64,000 nucleotides of DNA from Neopestalotiopsis rosae (lineage: Eukaryota > Ascomycota > Sordariomycetes > Amphisphaeriales > Sporocadaceae): the NCBI GenBank assembly GCA_023078685.1, contig JALGAS010000001.1:1488001-1552000 (forward strand), read 5' to 3'. Below the pieces are notes generated by a model. It saw only the letters and a list, made by a program, of their open reading frames with translations. It did no database searches and was not told the DNA's origin. Within the stretch, counting starts at the first letter, position 1. Every line of letters starts with the position of its first letter. The position numbers and the translations under genes are program-made. This document shows, piece after piece, positions 19,534 through 31,371 of the stretch.

Positions 19534-20510
19534 ATGAGCACGGAATCTTCTGCTTTAATTTGTTCACTGGCTCCTTCGTCAGCCCGCAAACCTATTTCTT
19601 TCCACCGTTGCGGCTTGGCCTTACTTTTATCTGTGGGTTTTGCTTTGACAGACACGGCCATCAGCACTAAACTACTTCCATGGCTGACAAAAGAGCTACG
19701 ATCTGACGAAAGAATGCTATGGATATACGGCGCCTCGTGTTGTTTCGATCACCTTGCTGAATATTCGTGGACGGATATTTCAGATTTCATCCGCAGCTTC
19801 TGGTTTGACGTGCTTTATGACCGGAGGCTCATGCTTGACAAGAAGGAACTTGACAGCCTCAGAAAAAACAGCAGTCTAGATTCAGTATTATCTATACTGG
19901 TCACCAAGCTTCCCTCGTTCGCAATCAAACAGGTTACGGTGTTGTGGCCTACCTTTGGAATATGGTCCGCCTTTCTCCCTGTCTTTCTAATATCTGCCAA
20001 TGTCATCATCAAATACAGCTCAGGCCAGAAAGAGGCGATGCATGACAACTGGGAGAAAGGCGTCAAGCTTCAAGATAGTTTGTGAGTATCCTAGCCCTCA
20101 TGGCTGCCAAGCGGCATCTTCTTACGTAACAAAGCAATGGGGACGATGAACAAGTTCTGCAATTTAGCCAACGAGAAGCGAGCCGATCACTTCGTCAGAG
20201 CGAATGGATCAAGTTTCGTTCCAACATCCTATGGGCGATCATCGTTGTGGGCTCGCTCGCGTATATATGCGATCGGTCCAAAATCTTTACGTCTTCGAGC
20301 CCAGTTCTCCTCATTATCTTGAAAGACGCCTTCGCAGTGAATACCAACCTACAAAAGTTGTGGCAAAGCCTCGCACCAGCTTGGACACTGATGAGATCGA
20401 GCGAAAGGATACCCCGCAGCGACTATTCACGTTATCCGACAATTTTGGCATTGATCGCGGCCCTGGTACGTATACTCAAACCCAGAGGAGAGCGAATCCC
20501 AGCAAGATGA
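19534..20510 (+). CDS. Predicted multi-TM membrane protein, 307 residues, unknown
   Basis: Exon 1 is 19534-20081 and exon 2 is 20135-20510. The 53-bp intron has donor GTGAGT, a GTAAC branch site and acceptor AAAG. Hydrophobic segments: CGLALLLSVGFALT, FGIWSAFLPVFLISANVII, ILWAIIVVGSLAYIC and YPTILALIAALVRIL. Between the first two is a soluble stretch with EYSWTDISDFIRSFWFDVLY, and after the third a polar loop with RSKIFTSSSP. The joined frame stays open across the splice to TGA at 20508-20510. The acceptor is weak (AAAG). I recognise no family. Confidence 0.5.
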
Positions 20511-20729
20511 TGTGTTGTTTCCAGATGTCTGGTCTTTTCACATCATTGCCACGGTCGGTAGGACACGGAGAGTGCTGTTGACTCCAGTGTCATAGCCCGT
20601 TAGTTTAGATTGAACAATAAGTATCAGAGATTCACATCTTCAAGTCTAATATCTCATTCTATCATCGTGATCTGCTCGCAACTTTCGGCTCTGGAAGACC
20701 ATACCAGTCAATTCGTCGCAATACTGCAA

Positions 20730-21640
20730 AAATTTGTCGGAAGGGCTGCTCTTGATCAACCGTTTGGATGGGTTGATGTTCCCAAAAGTTCTTGTTGTCA
20801 GCGTAGTGATTTAACAGGCAAACACCCCCAAATCGAAGATGTCCTCTTGTTTGGGCCACATCAGAGCTAAGAACACCGGCCGTCAATCTGGTAAGTGTAA
20901 ACTTTCTGATCACATCATTGGCAGGTCCTGGTTTCCTATCAGGACGATCGGTCGTGTTCTGCTCCACAATAAGTATTCCATCGCTACTCTTAAAACCTTT
21001 GCACAGTTCTCAAAAGATCACAAAGAGCTACCTTAAGAACCATCCCTTGAACATGCTGTACACACAGTACAAGTTGTCATGAAGATGCCTCTACCATCTC
21101 ACAAGAAACATTTTTGTTGATTGTGGCATTCCCAGTTGACCAATTGGAAGGCCCATCTATTGACTTACTCAGCATGGAATTGAAGGAGCGGTGATGTAGT
21201 TCTCGGATCCGATTGGTCAAGGAAATGCATTTGGACACGTTTGCGGTAGGAAATATCGTGTTCCGATAGGTTCTATTCCAATCCTTTCCGTTCTTCGTCT
21301 GTTTGCAAGCAGGGATGTCAAGGGCTGATCAAGGCTATGCCGATTTTGGATGTCAGTCTGACTGACATCCTAATTTGGCCAAACAATTTTCCCTTTGTAC
21401 CCCGCCTTTCTACCGAGGATTTCATTTTTTTCCGACGGAAAGCAAGTGCCAACGTTACGTTAAACCTTGCCATTGGCCTACCCACCCACCAAGCCGTCAC
21501 GTATCAAAGGCCAGACCTCAACGCACCGCAGATTACTACGAGAAGAATCCCATTCATCTCGTATCACTCGCGAAAGCAGGGATCAACGATGGCGGCTGGA
21601 GGGCCCAGGACGAGCAATAGGTGACTGTATTGATCACTAT
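20730..21640. repeat. Segmental duplication, copy 2 (partner 4500-5390)
   Basis: Direct repeat of 4500-5390, with the same minus-strand relic (LIVEQNTTDRPDRKPGPAND, GVLSSDVAQTRG), the same short intron and palindrome H in the corresponding place. The second half is longer than in copy 1 by a small indel. Confidence 0.7.
21348..21370 (+). repeat. 23-bp palindrome, copy H
   Basis: Perfect core, central T; flanks identical in type to copy B because both lie in the duplicated segment. Confidence 0.9.
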
Positions 21641-23002
21641 AGTTGATTTTGCGTCCGATGAGAAGGATTTTTCGTTTCCTTCAGTGACGCCTCCGCTGAA
21701 CCATGCAAAAGTGGTTTGCGCTTATGAGTCAGCCGTCGTATTTCATGCAATTTCCTCGTTTACTTGCGTAAGCATATCGATCTTTCCAGCATTCGCATCG
21801 TACAGGTTTCACAAGTTGTTGGATTAGCAAATCTGCCGGCGAAAAAGCCACCGTTTTTCGAGCTTGTGCCGGTATACTCGCGACCTAACAGCTGCAGGCT
21901 ATCGATGTTCCGACCAATGCTACACCCAATGGCTCCTGGTGGAACAAAGCTGCGGTACCGCTGGAGTTTCCAGTCTATAGTAGGCTTTTAAAACACTAAT
22001 ACCAACTACTGTCTACTTTGTTTTCGCCCTACCGTTATTGCTACGCTAAAGGCCATGCTTCCCGCCAAGCGTGTAAACAGCAACTCACGAGAAAGTTTGC
22101 TGAACACGGGCAACGGCGTCCTTAAAGAACACTCAGAGTTCTGGATTCAAGGGTTATCTTTTGGATGCAATAGTTGGTTCAATCATTGACGCCTAACGAT
22201 CGTTCCGAGGAAACGTGAACAATTATTATCCGATACACTTGGTAAATGTTGCTGATACTTGATGCTTGGAAGATTGACTTTTTACTGTTGATTCTTACAG
22301 GTTCACAAGTTGTGAGTACGGTCTGTCAATCAAGGATCAGCGAGCCCTTTCTTTTTCTGGATCAGAATTTTGGAAACGCAACACATCAAGCGCAAATATC
22401 TTGTCATATAGTCGTCGCGAACCATGTTCAGCAGGATAGCCACAGCAGCACGCATCGCTGCTGTGACACGTACAATTCATTCCAGTACACACATGCGGTG
22501 CAGCCACTGGGGAGAGGACAATACCCGACGATACATTACGATGTTGGAATCGGCTGCAGCTCACCACGGCACAGGCTTTCGAGGACAAGTTTGCATGCAA
22601 TCAAGATGCAGTTCCAATGAATGATCAACATTGTTGCATTCAATGGTCTGGTTGTACATAGGTGCCGGGCGAAGACTAGCAGGGGAGACCAGCAGCTTAA
22701 GGAACTTTTCTAGACACTCGCCAGCCTGATTTAGATCTCACCGACTACATTGCACCCATTTGTACTGATCGAGGTACAGGGAGACGTAACCAGAACCGAA
22801 AACCACAGAGTACCCGCCGTGTGATATCTTTGGATGAGCACAACGGTGCCCACTAATTTCTCCTAGTGACCTTGTCACAGAAAGATGCTGGCTATGATGA
22901 ATATGGTCAACCTGACCACAGTCGTCATACTATTTCAACCTCTATCCCGCTGAAGCTGTATGACCAGCGTTGAAGTCCATAGCATTTCGAGTGCCCCTCC
23001 AT
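21641..23002. other. Intergenic region, no gene recognised
   Basis: Only short overlapping open frames. It contains R3 copy 3 at 22415-22480. Nothing else is supported. Confidence 0.45.
22415..22480 (-). repeat. R3 hairpin repeat, copy 3
   Basis: Shares AACATGGTTC-type flank and the hairpin, here CAGCAGC-7 nt-GCTGCTG. The arms differ from copies 1 and 2 on both sides in a pairing-preserving way. Confidence 0.5.
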
Positions 23003-25271
23003 TTATGTCACGCCTTTAAAGTAACTGAAGTCAAATTTGGCGTCAACCTTGTGATGCATAGCTTCCCCTATCGTAGCCCAAGAATTCTCAACGAGCTCCC
23101 ACGCGGCTATCCGCTTGAGGTCTTGTTGAGAAGACCTACGGACAATCCCAGTTTGGCTTTGCGCACGATTTGAGGTTGAATGCACATCATCATGAGTGCC
23201 ACATGGTAATTCCGTCTTACGGTTCGACTTTCGGGCTTTCCCGTTTTGACCAGTCACATTGTTCTGCTGCTGGACTTCACTGGTATCGTGATTCATTTTC
23301 TGAGACTTTATGCCTCTCGCGTGCCTCGATCCAGCCATTCTTGTCGCTGGGTCGAATGAGAGCGCTACCAATACTTTCATGGTATTGCTGCCTCCCCCAT
23401 CGCTTGTCGAATAGACGATAGTTCGGGTATCGCCTGCTGCTGTAACGTTTCCACGGAGGTCCACTGGATTCATAACCCGATTGAGCCTGTGGATAATTTC
23501 TGCGCCAGCCTCGGTCTCAGCGTGATCAGCATCAGGCGGCCAAAAGAAGATGTCGTTGAGTTGGGCCCGACCTGACTCTTCTCTGGCCACTTGTCCACAG
23601 TGGGGGCCATTCTGTGCAGCCTGTGTGACAGTGTCCGAGTCGCATGTTCTCGAACCAGTCCGAATCCGAAGACGTTGTGTATCTGGTTCATGTGGGCAAG
23701 GATCATCAACCAAATCCATGAATGTACCACACGAATGCGAGTAAGACGACAAGTACGTTTTGCTCCTGCTGAACATGGAGGGTCCGTGATCACCTGGATG
23801 TGACTCCCTTTCCGAGCTTATGCTGAAGCTGGGGCGATTACTGCTTCGGATCAAAAGTACCAATGGTTCATCTGGCCAAGGATCGTTGCCGTCAATGCCC
23901 AGGCTTGTGTTCCCAGACCCATCCCGCTCATCGCTCGGGAGATCGAAATTGACATCTTTAGTGTAGTATGTCCGCCTGTTCTCTCTCCCGCCATTGAGCC
24001 ACTCTCGGCGGCACTCCATCAGCTTGATTGAGCCAGTCTCCTCGTCTTGACTCAGTGTAAGAAAGGTCCAACGATCATCAATCGGGCCTTCTTTGTGTTG
24101 CCTCCTGAAAGCATTTCTTTTGTGCATTACCTCAATGCTTTCGCGATTGAAGCTGTCGAGTGGAACGCGAAAGCAGTAGTAATAAGACGTCCAGTCAATT
24201 TCTTCCAATTCAAACGATGTCTGATTTGAGCATCCATATAAAGAGTTGTGGAATATTTCAAAACATACAGCGGATCCGATTTCGTAGCCAACCAAGTCAG
24301 GCATGGTCATCTTCCCGGCCGCTAATAAGGATTGTGATCCGATGTTGTAGTGGTGGAGGACCCATTTGCGATTGCCGCTCGCATCGTAATCTGAATGAGT
24401 ACCATACACTAGATCATTCTCATTATTTCGCACAAAGAGGCGTATCGTAGAATCCAGCGGGATTATACCAAACAACTTCTGCTCCTGTGCCTTGAAGACA
24501 ATAAGCCAGTAGCGCGGGGTGGGGCGTAAGTAGGACAGCAAGCATGTTGTGATACCTGCTCCGTGATACAAAGCTCGAAAATTGTATTTTTTACTGATTT
24601 CGAACCCGGGAATCGAGCGGGTGATAAGCCTCGGTATGTTGACAGTGACTTCTTGGTTCGTGGCGATTTGCAAATCAAGAATATGCAGACGCTTTTCAGG
24701 GCGGTCGCTCACAATGTACAAAAGATGACTATTGTAGAAGATATAGGAATCAGCGACGCCAACGATTCCCACTGCATAAGGGGAGGCCGTAGAGAATGCT
24801 CTTCGGCGCTTGACAAGCCTCCTAAGCGCCCTGCCATAGAGACCGTCATCAGCCGCATCAGTAGCTTCCGGCGAAAACGGTGCTTTCATCTAGGGAAATG
24901 TTGTCAGAAAAGCTTAAGTCCTCAGACGTATCGGGATCTACCTTTAGGAGCATTTTGCACAGGGTTGCCTCTTTAACCAAGTACTGAAAATGGTGGCAAG
25001 TCAGAGCCAAGTCGAAAATGGTCTCAACTGACAGTTCTTGCACAATATACGACAGTATCTCATACGGCAACCGTTTCAATCCTACAAGTCCTGCGACTTC
25101 TACTTTGGGGTGAGAATAGGAGTAACGAATGAGACCTGCGCCTTGGGGTGTTCGGCTCTGGCATGCTACAGGAGGATTGAGGGTGGATGTGAAGTGGACG
25201 TATTCAGTGGAGCCATCCTCGGAATCTGGTATGGCAGTTTGCGATGTACTGTCAACTGAAATTGAAGACAT
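23003..25271 (-). CDS. F-box domain protein, 738 residues
   Basis: Exon 1 is 25271-24942 and exon 2 is 24889-23003. The 52-bp intron has donor GTAGAT, branch CTGAC and acceptor CCTAG, and both exons are in phase 0. Residues 66-105 form an F-box: LKRLPYEILSYIVQEL, then IFDLALTCHHFQYLVKEATL. Such a domain would bind Skp1 and place substrates on an SCF ubiquitin ligase. Exon 2 starts ALRRLVKRRRAFSTASPYAV and GIVGVADSYIFYNSHLLYIV. This region up to about residue 450 has regularly spaced strands (VLHHYNIGSQSL, WTFLTLSQDEETGSIKL) and resembles the conserved core of long fungal F-box proteins. The C-terminal 200 residues are polar and low complexity. No breaks were found; this is one of the best-preserved genes in the window. 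Confidence 0.85.
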
Positions 25272-26969
25272 CTCCCCGATTCTTTCGCGATCAACCCTTC
25301 AAAAGCGCTCCCAAGATAACACAAAGACTGGACCTGAAAACGATACGAAGGTGAGTTCGGTTGAAGTAGCGAGGCAAGGCTTGTAGTACGGGATGAGCCA
25401 TATCATTGCGGAGATCTTGTCCAATGGCTCTTATCCCTTTGACTGCGGAAAGCACATCATTTTAGAGTTTGCAGGATTTCCACTTTTTCAACAAACCAAA
25501 ATGCAATCTTGAATGGCTTCTTACAGGGCGATTTGTGTTGTGCAAAGCTGCTACTCACGTTGTCTCGCGTGTGTATAACCAGTCATGGGATCTTGCACTG
25601 GTGGGTCTTATCCGGGGTCTCGATTGGCCACTGGAAGAACAACACGCATCCGCTGGACCCTCCTGACGAATACTGGAAGCTACGCCGGATCAGGATGTCA
25701 GTCTGACTGACATCCGCATTGGGCGCGTCGACATTGCCAAAGATTATAGTACCCGGTCATTGTGCCCATGGTTTTGGGGGCGCTTAGGGTAACCCCGGCT
25801 TGTATGGCGACCAGTCGGATCCGGACAAACCGTACAACGTTGCTCACTCTGAGCTTGCAGTCACCCTGGAGGAGTAAAAATGTCCTTGTCCAATGCTAAG
25901 GCAGTGCTACGTCAGTCTGTAAGGTCATTTTGTAGCTTGCATTAGGCGGTGAGCAAACCGAAAAAGAGAAATCTCGGTCCAAATCTCTACCAAGAGAGAA
26001 CGACAGATCATGACACTGTAACTCGGTTGGAAGTGAGATTGCGCGAACAGGCAAATGACGAAATGCAGAATAATGTACGGAAGATACTCGGATACGATGA
26101 ACGACGCGAAACTTGTTCTGCCTTGAACACGAAAATAATGATGTCTTTGAAGAAACATCTACGACTTATGATCCTACACGATATCGGGAAGGGCACCATC
26201 ATGATTAAAGGCGCGAAACGCAAGATCTTGATAGGCTTCAAAGGCACAACTCGTGGATAATAAAACAAGCTAGTCTTTTCTGTATCCCTCAATAAATGGA
26301 GAATGAAAGAGATTACATCACATGATTACCCTGATACATCTGGAAAACTAGTGCTATAATGATCTCATTAATTGGAAGGGAAACGACATTCCATCCATTA
26401 GGCTGGTCTACATCGCCGTGCGTTTGCAGCATGTAATCGTGGCTCTTTCGCACGACAGTGTAGAGGGATCTCTCGACAATGCTGCAGCCAAAATTGTGCA
26501 ACTAGATCCCGGCGACAAAGGAAATCCCCGAGGCATCCCTGCTTGTATGAGGCTTTGGCTCTCAGGTGTGCGAGCAGCAGGTAGTGATAGTCAATCGATT
26601 CATCGCTGATTCCATAGCAACTCAAGGCGTTTAGCACGAGCTGGTAGATGTTCTATTTCAGGCGTGCAGAGACGGCAACTTGACCACCACAGCTTATCAG
26701 TTCAGGATGGCCAGAAAACGTACAGAAACAATTGCAAAACACTACCGATGGCGTATACAGGTTCCATGTTACGACTGCTTCAGAGTACTCAGTTCTGTAC
26801 AGTATCTACTAACATTAAAGATAGGTCAATAGCATCACCTTCACGTTTTAGTTGGAATCGGCTATATTCGAAACCCTTTTGTGTAGATTTTAAAAGAATG
26901 CTTGCAGGTACAGTAAGTCGTGATCGTGTACTGAAGCAACCCAACATTGATGCTATTTGAGAATCAGAC
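25272..26969. other. Intergenic region with palindrome I and an unsupported open frame
   Basis: A plus-strand frame at 25949-26260 (GTG start, no ATG) gives a basic, helical 103-residue peptide, and 26398-26637 on the minus strand gives another. Neither has recognisable motifs, a good start or splice signals. I treat them as relics or chance. Confidence 0.4.
25693..25715 (+). repeat. 23-bp palindrome, copy I
   Basis: Perfect core, central T. The left flank matches copies A and G over about 75 bp (ACGCATCCGCTGGACCCTCC). On the right, GGCGACCAGTCGG at about 25807-25819 is the inverse of the outer left arm seen in copy E. Confidence 0.9.
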
Positions 26970-27090
26970 TTGTTGTACATAGCAGTACCGTCCTGGGGGC
27001 GCTTTGGTCGCGCCCCCAATCTGCCAAGCCCAATGAGCTGGGCTCATGGGCAAGGGTGGTGGAGACAGATGCACTTCACAAACATCATTC

Positions 27091-27111
27091 TGGCCAAATT
27101 TGGATGTCGGT
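27091..27111 (-). repeat. Half palindrome (truncated copy J)
   Basis: GGCCAAATTTGGATGTCGGT corresponds, inverted, to the right half and right flank of copy G. The other arm is missing. It is the most distal trace of the family in the window. Confidence 0.5.
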
Positions 27112-27181
27112 ATTTCAGAGGTTGTGCCAGGTTATCTCTGCCTTGTCGCACCCCCCTGACGAAGCAGGGGTGTAAGATGCA

Positions 27182-27659
27182 TTTTGGGCGTTGGCTGAAC
27201 GGGACGTGGCGATCAGCTGGCATGAAGCAGGCAGATCCGAGGGAGGACTGGGAACTGTTTCATGCCCCCGGGACAAGATCCAGCAAAGGATTCGAATGGG
27301 ACTCGATTGAGGTGAAGAGGCTTGAGGGCGAGGATAGCTTCAACAGAAATATGGTCAAGGAAGCTGAGGAAGTGATTGCCCAGCCATTCTTCATTCATAA
27401 CAACATTGTTAAGCTGGATGTTGAGCTGCTGCAGCAGAACGGGAGCCCTCTGTTGGAGAAAAATGCTATTGGAAGCTTGCAACGGCTCTGGGGGCCCGCT
27501 GAAGGTCTTATGAAGGCTTTCGGTTACGACATTGAGAGGACCATGTGGGAAGAGCTTGTGCTGACCGGATGCCAGTTGCTGGCCGAGCCGGATTGCCACA
27601 AGTCTTTGCGTTTGGCAGAGGGTGTTTTGGACGAGAGTCTACATAGATTACTGAGTTAA
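27182..27659 (+). CDS. Hypothetical protein fragment, about 158 residues
   Basis: The frame is open from 26970, but a credible start is the ATG at 27182 (MHFGRWLNGTWRSAGMKQAD). It contains WDSIEVKRLEGEDSFNRNMV, the helical EEVIAQPFFIHNNIVKLDVE and WEELVLTGCQLLAEPDC, ending at TAA 27657-27659. No signal peptide or TM segment is seen. Composition and codon use look coding. The family is not recognised; it could be the last exon of a longer gene whose 5' part is lost next to the half palindrome at 27.1 kb. Confidence 0.4.
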
Positions 27660-28067
27660 AGAACTCCAGTCTCTAGCCAAGTGATCTTTCGTGTTAGCAG
27701 CCAACTTGTTCAAAACATATGTTGCAGGACTTGATCAGGGCCAATACGTGCCAGACAGGATGTTGCCGACTGCGCGGAATCTCGAGCTGGTCCAGAACTT
27801 GTGGTAGCTTGTGTAGAAACTGTTTTTTCCATACATCTCCTAAATTAGAGGAAACATCCATTGAAATGAACGAAGGCATATATACTTCGAGAATGGATTG
27901 ATTTTCATAGCTAATCAATCATGTCATGAACATTCGAGGGAACTTATACCGATGATCAGACCGATCCTGCTTTGCACTCCCCCTCTGTCACCAAATCCTG
28001 CGATTCTATGGAGAAATTGCAGGGGTCTAGTCTGATCTTCATTACTCCGACTTTTATGGTTACAATT

Positions 28068-28927
28068 TTAGTCCCAAACCCAAAGCAGAATACAGGATGC
28101 CAAGCTGAGTAAACTGCACACGAAGACTATTATTGAAGTGTCGAACATGAGCCCTCGATCAAAGCTCGCCGATAAAGTCGAAGCGATTTTGGAAAAGCTT
28201 TCAATCGCAGACCATATAAAGGCAGCAGCGATAGAGAAAAATAAGAAGCTCACTGCGCTTGAGCCCAAGAGAATAATTCGTGCAAAAGGAACTCGTTTCC
28301 ATACCCCGAGCAATGACACAAAAATGAAGACATTACCGACAATCATCAACATCTGGACGGAGGGTAATAATTGAAGGACTTGGAGAATCGGCTCAGATCC
28401 AGACTGTTCGACTAACAGTGTTGCCAATGACCCGGACTCGTTGATAGGTAAAGTGTGACAGTCCATGCTGTCACTGTACCCAACGCAGGCAGCCTTGGTG
28501 CCCAGAGAGAAGTTTTGAGGGATTGCCGCGTGAACAAGACTCTCTCCTGCGGCGACTGCACTACTCACTAGAGCAGAAGCTTGGCCGATTACGCTTGTTG
28601 CGACTTCCCCGCCTTGGGATGCGATTTGAGTGGCTATAGGTTCTGCTGCTGTCAGAATAGAGGTCAGTTCTGGGACGATGTCCCCTGGATTGTCGATGTT
28701 CAAATGCTCAATGGAGGCTGTGCGACGAAGAAGGCCAGGAAACTAGTTGTCATCAGCTTGCGAAGGCGGGTGAATGCCCTATTGGTTCACTGTACCTCTA
28801 TAGTAAAGACGCCGCTAGACTGGTTACTAATTGTATCCAGTGCTTTCCACGAGAAGTACAAGGAAATGGTGATTGTGATGACGTAAATCGTCCATATTGC
28901 GATGGATATATGGGGTCTGATGATCAT
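28068..28927 (-). CDS. Four-TM membrane protein, 268 residues
   Basis: Exon 1 is 28927-28796 and exon 2 is 28742-28068. The 53-bp intron has donor GTACAG and acceptor CAACTAG. Exon 1 encodes a first TM segment, SIAIWTIYVITITISLYFSW. Exon 2 starts FPGLLRRTASIEHL and continues with an Ala/Ser-rich extracellular-like loop (two Cys: AACVGYSDSMDCHT). Three TM segments follow: MLMIVGNVFIFVSLLGVW, IILLGSSAVSFLFFSIAAAF and SIIVFVCSLLSLASCILLW. The topology (one N-terminal TM, Cys-containing loop, three C-terminal TMs) resembles SUR7/PalI-type fungal cortical proteins, but I see no decisive motif. The join is in frame and unbroken. Confidence 0.6.
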
Positions 28928-29367
28928 TTTGATTTGTGGCAGTGTACTGTCTCCGCAAATGATCTCTTGAGGTGTAATTTCATATGTATGTACGTACAGT
29001 ACTATATATCAGTCCTAGTAGAAAAGTCGAGATCCAGAATCAGCCACTTCCTTGCATGCCTTTCCAAGGGGTCGTAAATCCAATTCCGGACTTTGACAGC
29101 ATTATCATACAGATGACATCAGTCGACCCTTTTTGCAACTATGTTTATTTCTCTCCTAAAATGAAGATATGGATCTTGGCCGTCATGAGTAGTGGGCCGG
29201 AGACACCTAAGGCATCTTGTGTCCTGGTCCATTTCTACCATTGGAGCAGTACGATCACAGTACAGTCGTAGCCCACTCTATGCTGCATATCCAGTTTCCT
29301 TCTGACATGCCCCTCACAACAACAGCCACAAAAGGCCCTAGCCCAACGCACCCAAATCTTTCGACCC

Positions 29368-29373
29368 TATAAA
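29368..29373 (+). promoter_or_regulatory. TATA box of the coiled-coil gene
   Basis: TATAAA, 64 bp upstream of the ATG at 29432. A short out-of-frame ATG at 29392 could start an upstream reading frame. Confidence 0.5.
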
Positions 29374-29431
29374 CAGGCCATCTTTCCGGGCATGCCATCA
29401 CGCAGTGAAGCAAAGACTGACATGCACAAAC

Positions 29432-29800
29432 ATGCCGAACTGCGAGAATAGAATCAGCACCGACAGTCCTTTCGAAAGATGTCGCTCACCCCTGCATCCT
29501 ACCGCGTCCGACATCGAGATCTGCGGCCTTGGAGGAGTAACAACTGCTTTTGATACATCAATCGATCACATACAGTCGACTAAATCATCTATAAGTACCG
29601 AACAACGTCTACTAGAGCTCGTTCGCGAAAACGGCAGACTGCGACAGGAGGCAGCATATTTCCGAGAGCTCAATGATCAAGCGTTGCCGATGCTTTCAGT
29701 GCTGCGTTATCACGTCGGCGAGCTGTTGGAAACAATAGACAAGTCTATTGAGCATATAAATAGCGCCAGTAAGCGCTGGGAAGTGGAGAGAATCATCTAG
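29432..29800 (+). CDS. Short coiled-coil protein, 122 residues
   Basis: Starts MPNCENRISTDSPFERCRSP (first in-frame ATG), preceded by a TATA box. A central segment EQRLLELVRENGRLRQEAAY with heptad-spaced Leu, then FRELNDQALPMLSVLRYHVG and LLETIDKSIEHINSASKRW, predicts a long coiled coil. Small proteins with LLELVRENGRLRQE are common in ascomycete genomes and uncharacterised. A dimeric scaffold is a guess. An upstream ATG at 29392 is in another frame. Confidence 0.55.
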   Translation: MPNCENRISTDSPFERCRSPLHPTASDIEICGLGGVTTAFDTSIDHIQSTKSSISTEQRLLELVRENGRLRQEAAYFRELNDQALPMLSVLRYHVGELLETIDKSIEHINSASKRWEVERII

Positions 29801-30025
29801 ACTCTTTATGCGTGGGAAACAAGCACAAGACAAGCTGAGAGGCATTAACGGGGTACTAGACGCAAAGCACTCCTTTGAAGCCCTGTTTCCTTCTTCAATC
29901 TTCGTTTCGATCCCGCTCATTTGGTGACCAATGATCATTTTTGAGTTTCGAGTCGATCAAGGGGCGGTCTGACTTGAAGTGGACTTGGTGGCGCTGGAAC
30001 ATGGGTAATTTAGTACTATGTTGCG

Positions 30026-30310
30026 GACAACAGTGCTATAGAATTGTGGGACAAGGACCAAAACGAGGAAGAACATAAGAGCGCATTGCTTAGTCTTGAT
30101 AATCTGCTGATCGAGTCATGTGTGAAAAGTGAGCTCACCAACTACGAACCAGTGCCGGGATCTAAAAAGTTTCATGGTGAGATCCGAAAGCATGCACGAC
30201 CATACGTAGCAAAGGAAACTATGCTAAAGGAACTTGATTTCCAGCCCGAATCATCGTGTGGAACTCAACTCGGCTTTCTAATACAGACGTTCGACAACAT
30301 CAACTCATAA
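30026..30310 (+). pseudogene. Orphan terminal exon
   Basis: After a TTTAG acceptor at 30023-30027, an open frame runs YYVADNSAIELWDKDQNEEE to HARPYVAKETMLKELDFQPE, with stop at 30308-30310. There is no ATG start and no matching upstream exon was found. The peptide is polar and has no recognised motif. Confidence 0.3.
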
Positions 30311-31371
30311 TTCTTCCTTTACGTATCACTTAACGACAGCTATGCCTACATCCATATCGAGAGGGACTTCTCATTCTAAGAGGACCATGAGGGAAATGGT
30401 TTTAATGTTTGGTGCAGTACTGAATCTGGTTTTGTGTCCATTCTGATCTCCTTGATTATTGTACACTAGCACTTTTATCAGGTCAAATATCTAGGTTAGG
30501 TCAATTTACCGTCCGGCGGCCGAAAGCGCGAGAAGAACCAAACCTTCCAACCTCCTCGGGCCGTCCCCCTTCTTCTCCCCTTACATTAGCAGCCCTCACA
30601 TGGATGAAGACAAGCCTCTGGCAATTCGAGCGTCATTCAAGCTTACCTTTCCGGAGCTTGTGACAGCGGATCACCACGTCGGCAAAGACCATGTAACAAC
30701 ACTCACCTGATAGCAGTGGCCATAGCCCAGACCCCAAGGACGTAGTTTAGTTGGTAGTGTCTGGAAGTTATGAATAACTAAGTTTGTAATGCTACAATAG
30801 CACCATCGGCCTGCTCCAAGTGTCTCCAACCCTGGCCCCATTAGCAGAGTCCGGCAAGAACATCTGCTGGCGTATACCGGACCATCATAGGTGCCGTTAG
30901 GTACGAGCCTCGGCATGTGCTCTACCATGTCGGTATTGGCGAAGCATCATCTCGCCGGGATGCCTCGGCTGTAGGTTCTCCGCAGATACTCCAGATGATT
31001 CAACAATGTCATGGGCCTCACCACCTCACCGATTGAGGATTCGCCGAAAGAGCCACCCGCGATGGAGCGAGCTTTGTCCGAGATATTGACATATGCGACA
31101 AGCTAGGGTTCGACGGCCTGCTCCGCCGTGGGCCGGTACTGCATGCTGTTGAACGTTTCAGAATGTAGGAAATAACTATATCTAGTCTCTCTATGCTCAT
31201 ATTCTTCTCGTCTTTTTCTTCGTTTTCCCTCGCCTTTCATATCTTTTATCCTTCTAGTCGTGACATTTACTGTCTCGACAAGATGAATTGTTTATTGCCA
31301 TTAATGGACAACTGCTCCCTCCATTAATGCAAGGCTCAGGAAGGATCGGGGAAATTAACAACGTCGCTCAG
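30311..31371. other. Intergenic region, nothing recognised
   Basis: Only short open frames on both strands; no repeat family defined here is present. Confidence 0.45.

Noticed and set aside
3307..25715. CRISPR-like array from regularly recurring palindromes
   Set aside because: Spacing ranges from 0.2 to 9.7 kb, flanks are shared rather than unique spacers, and the host is eukaryotic.
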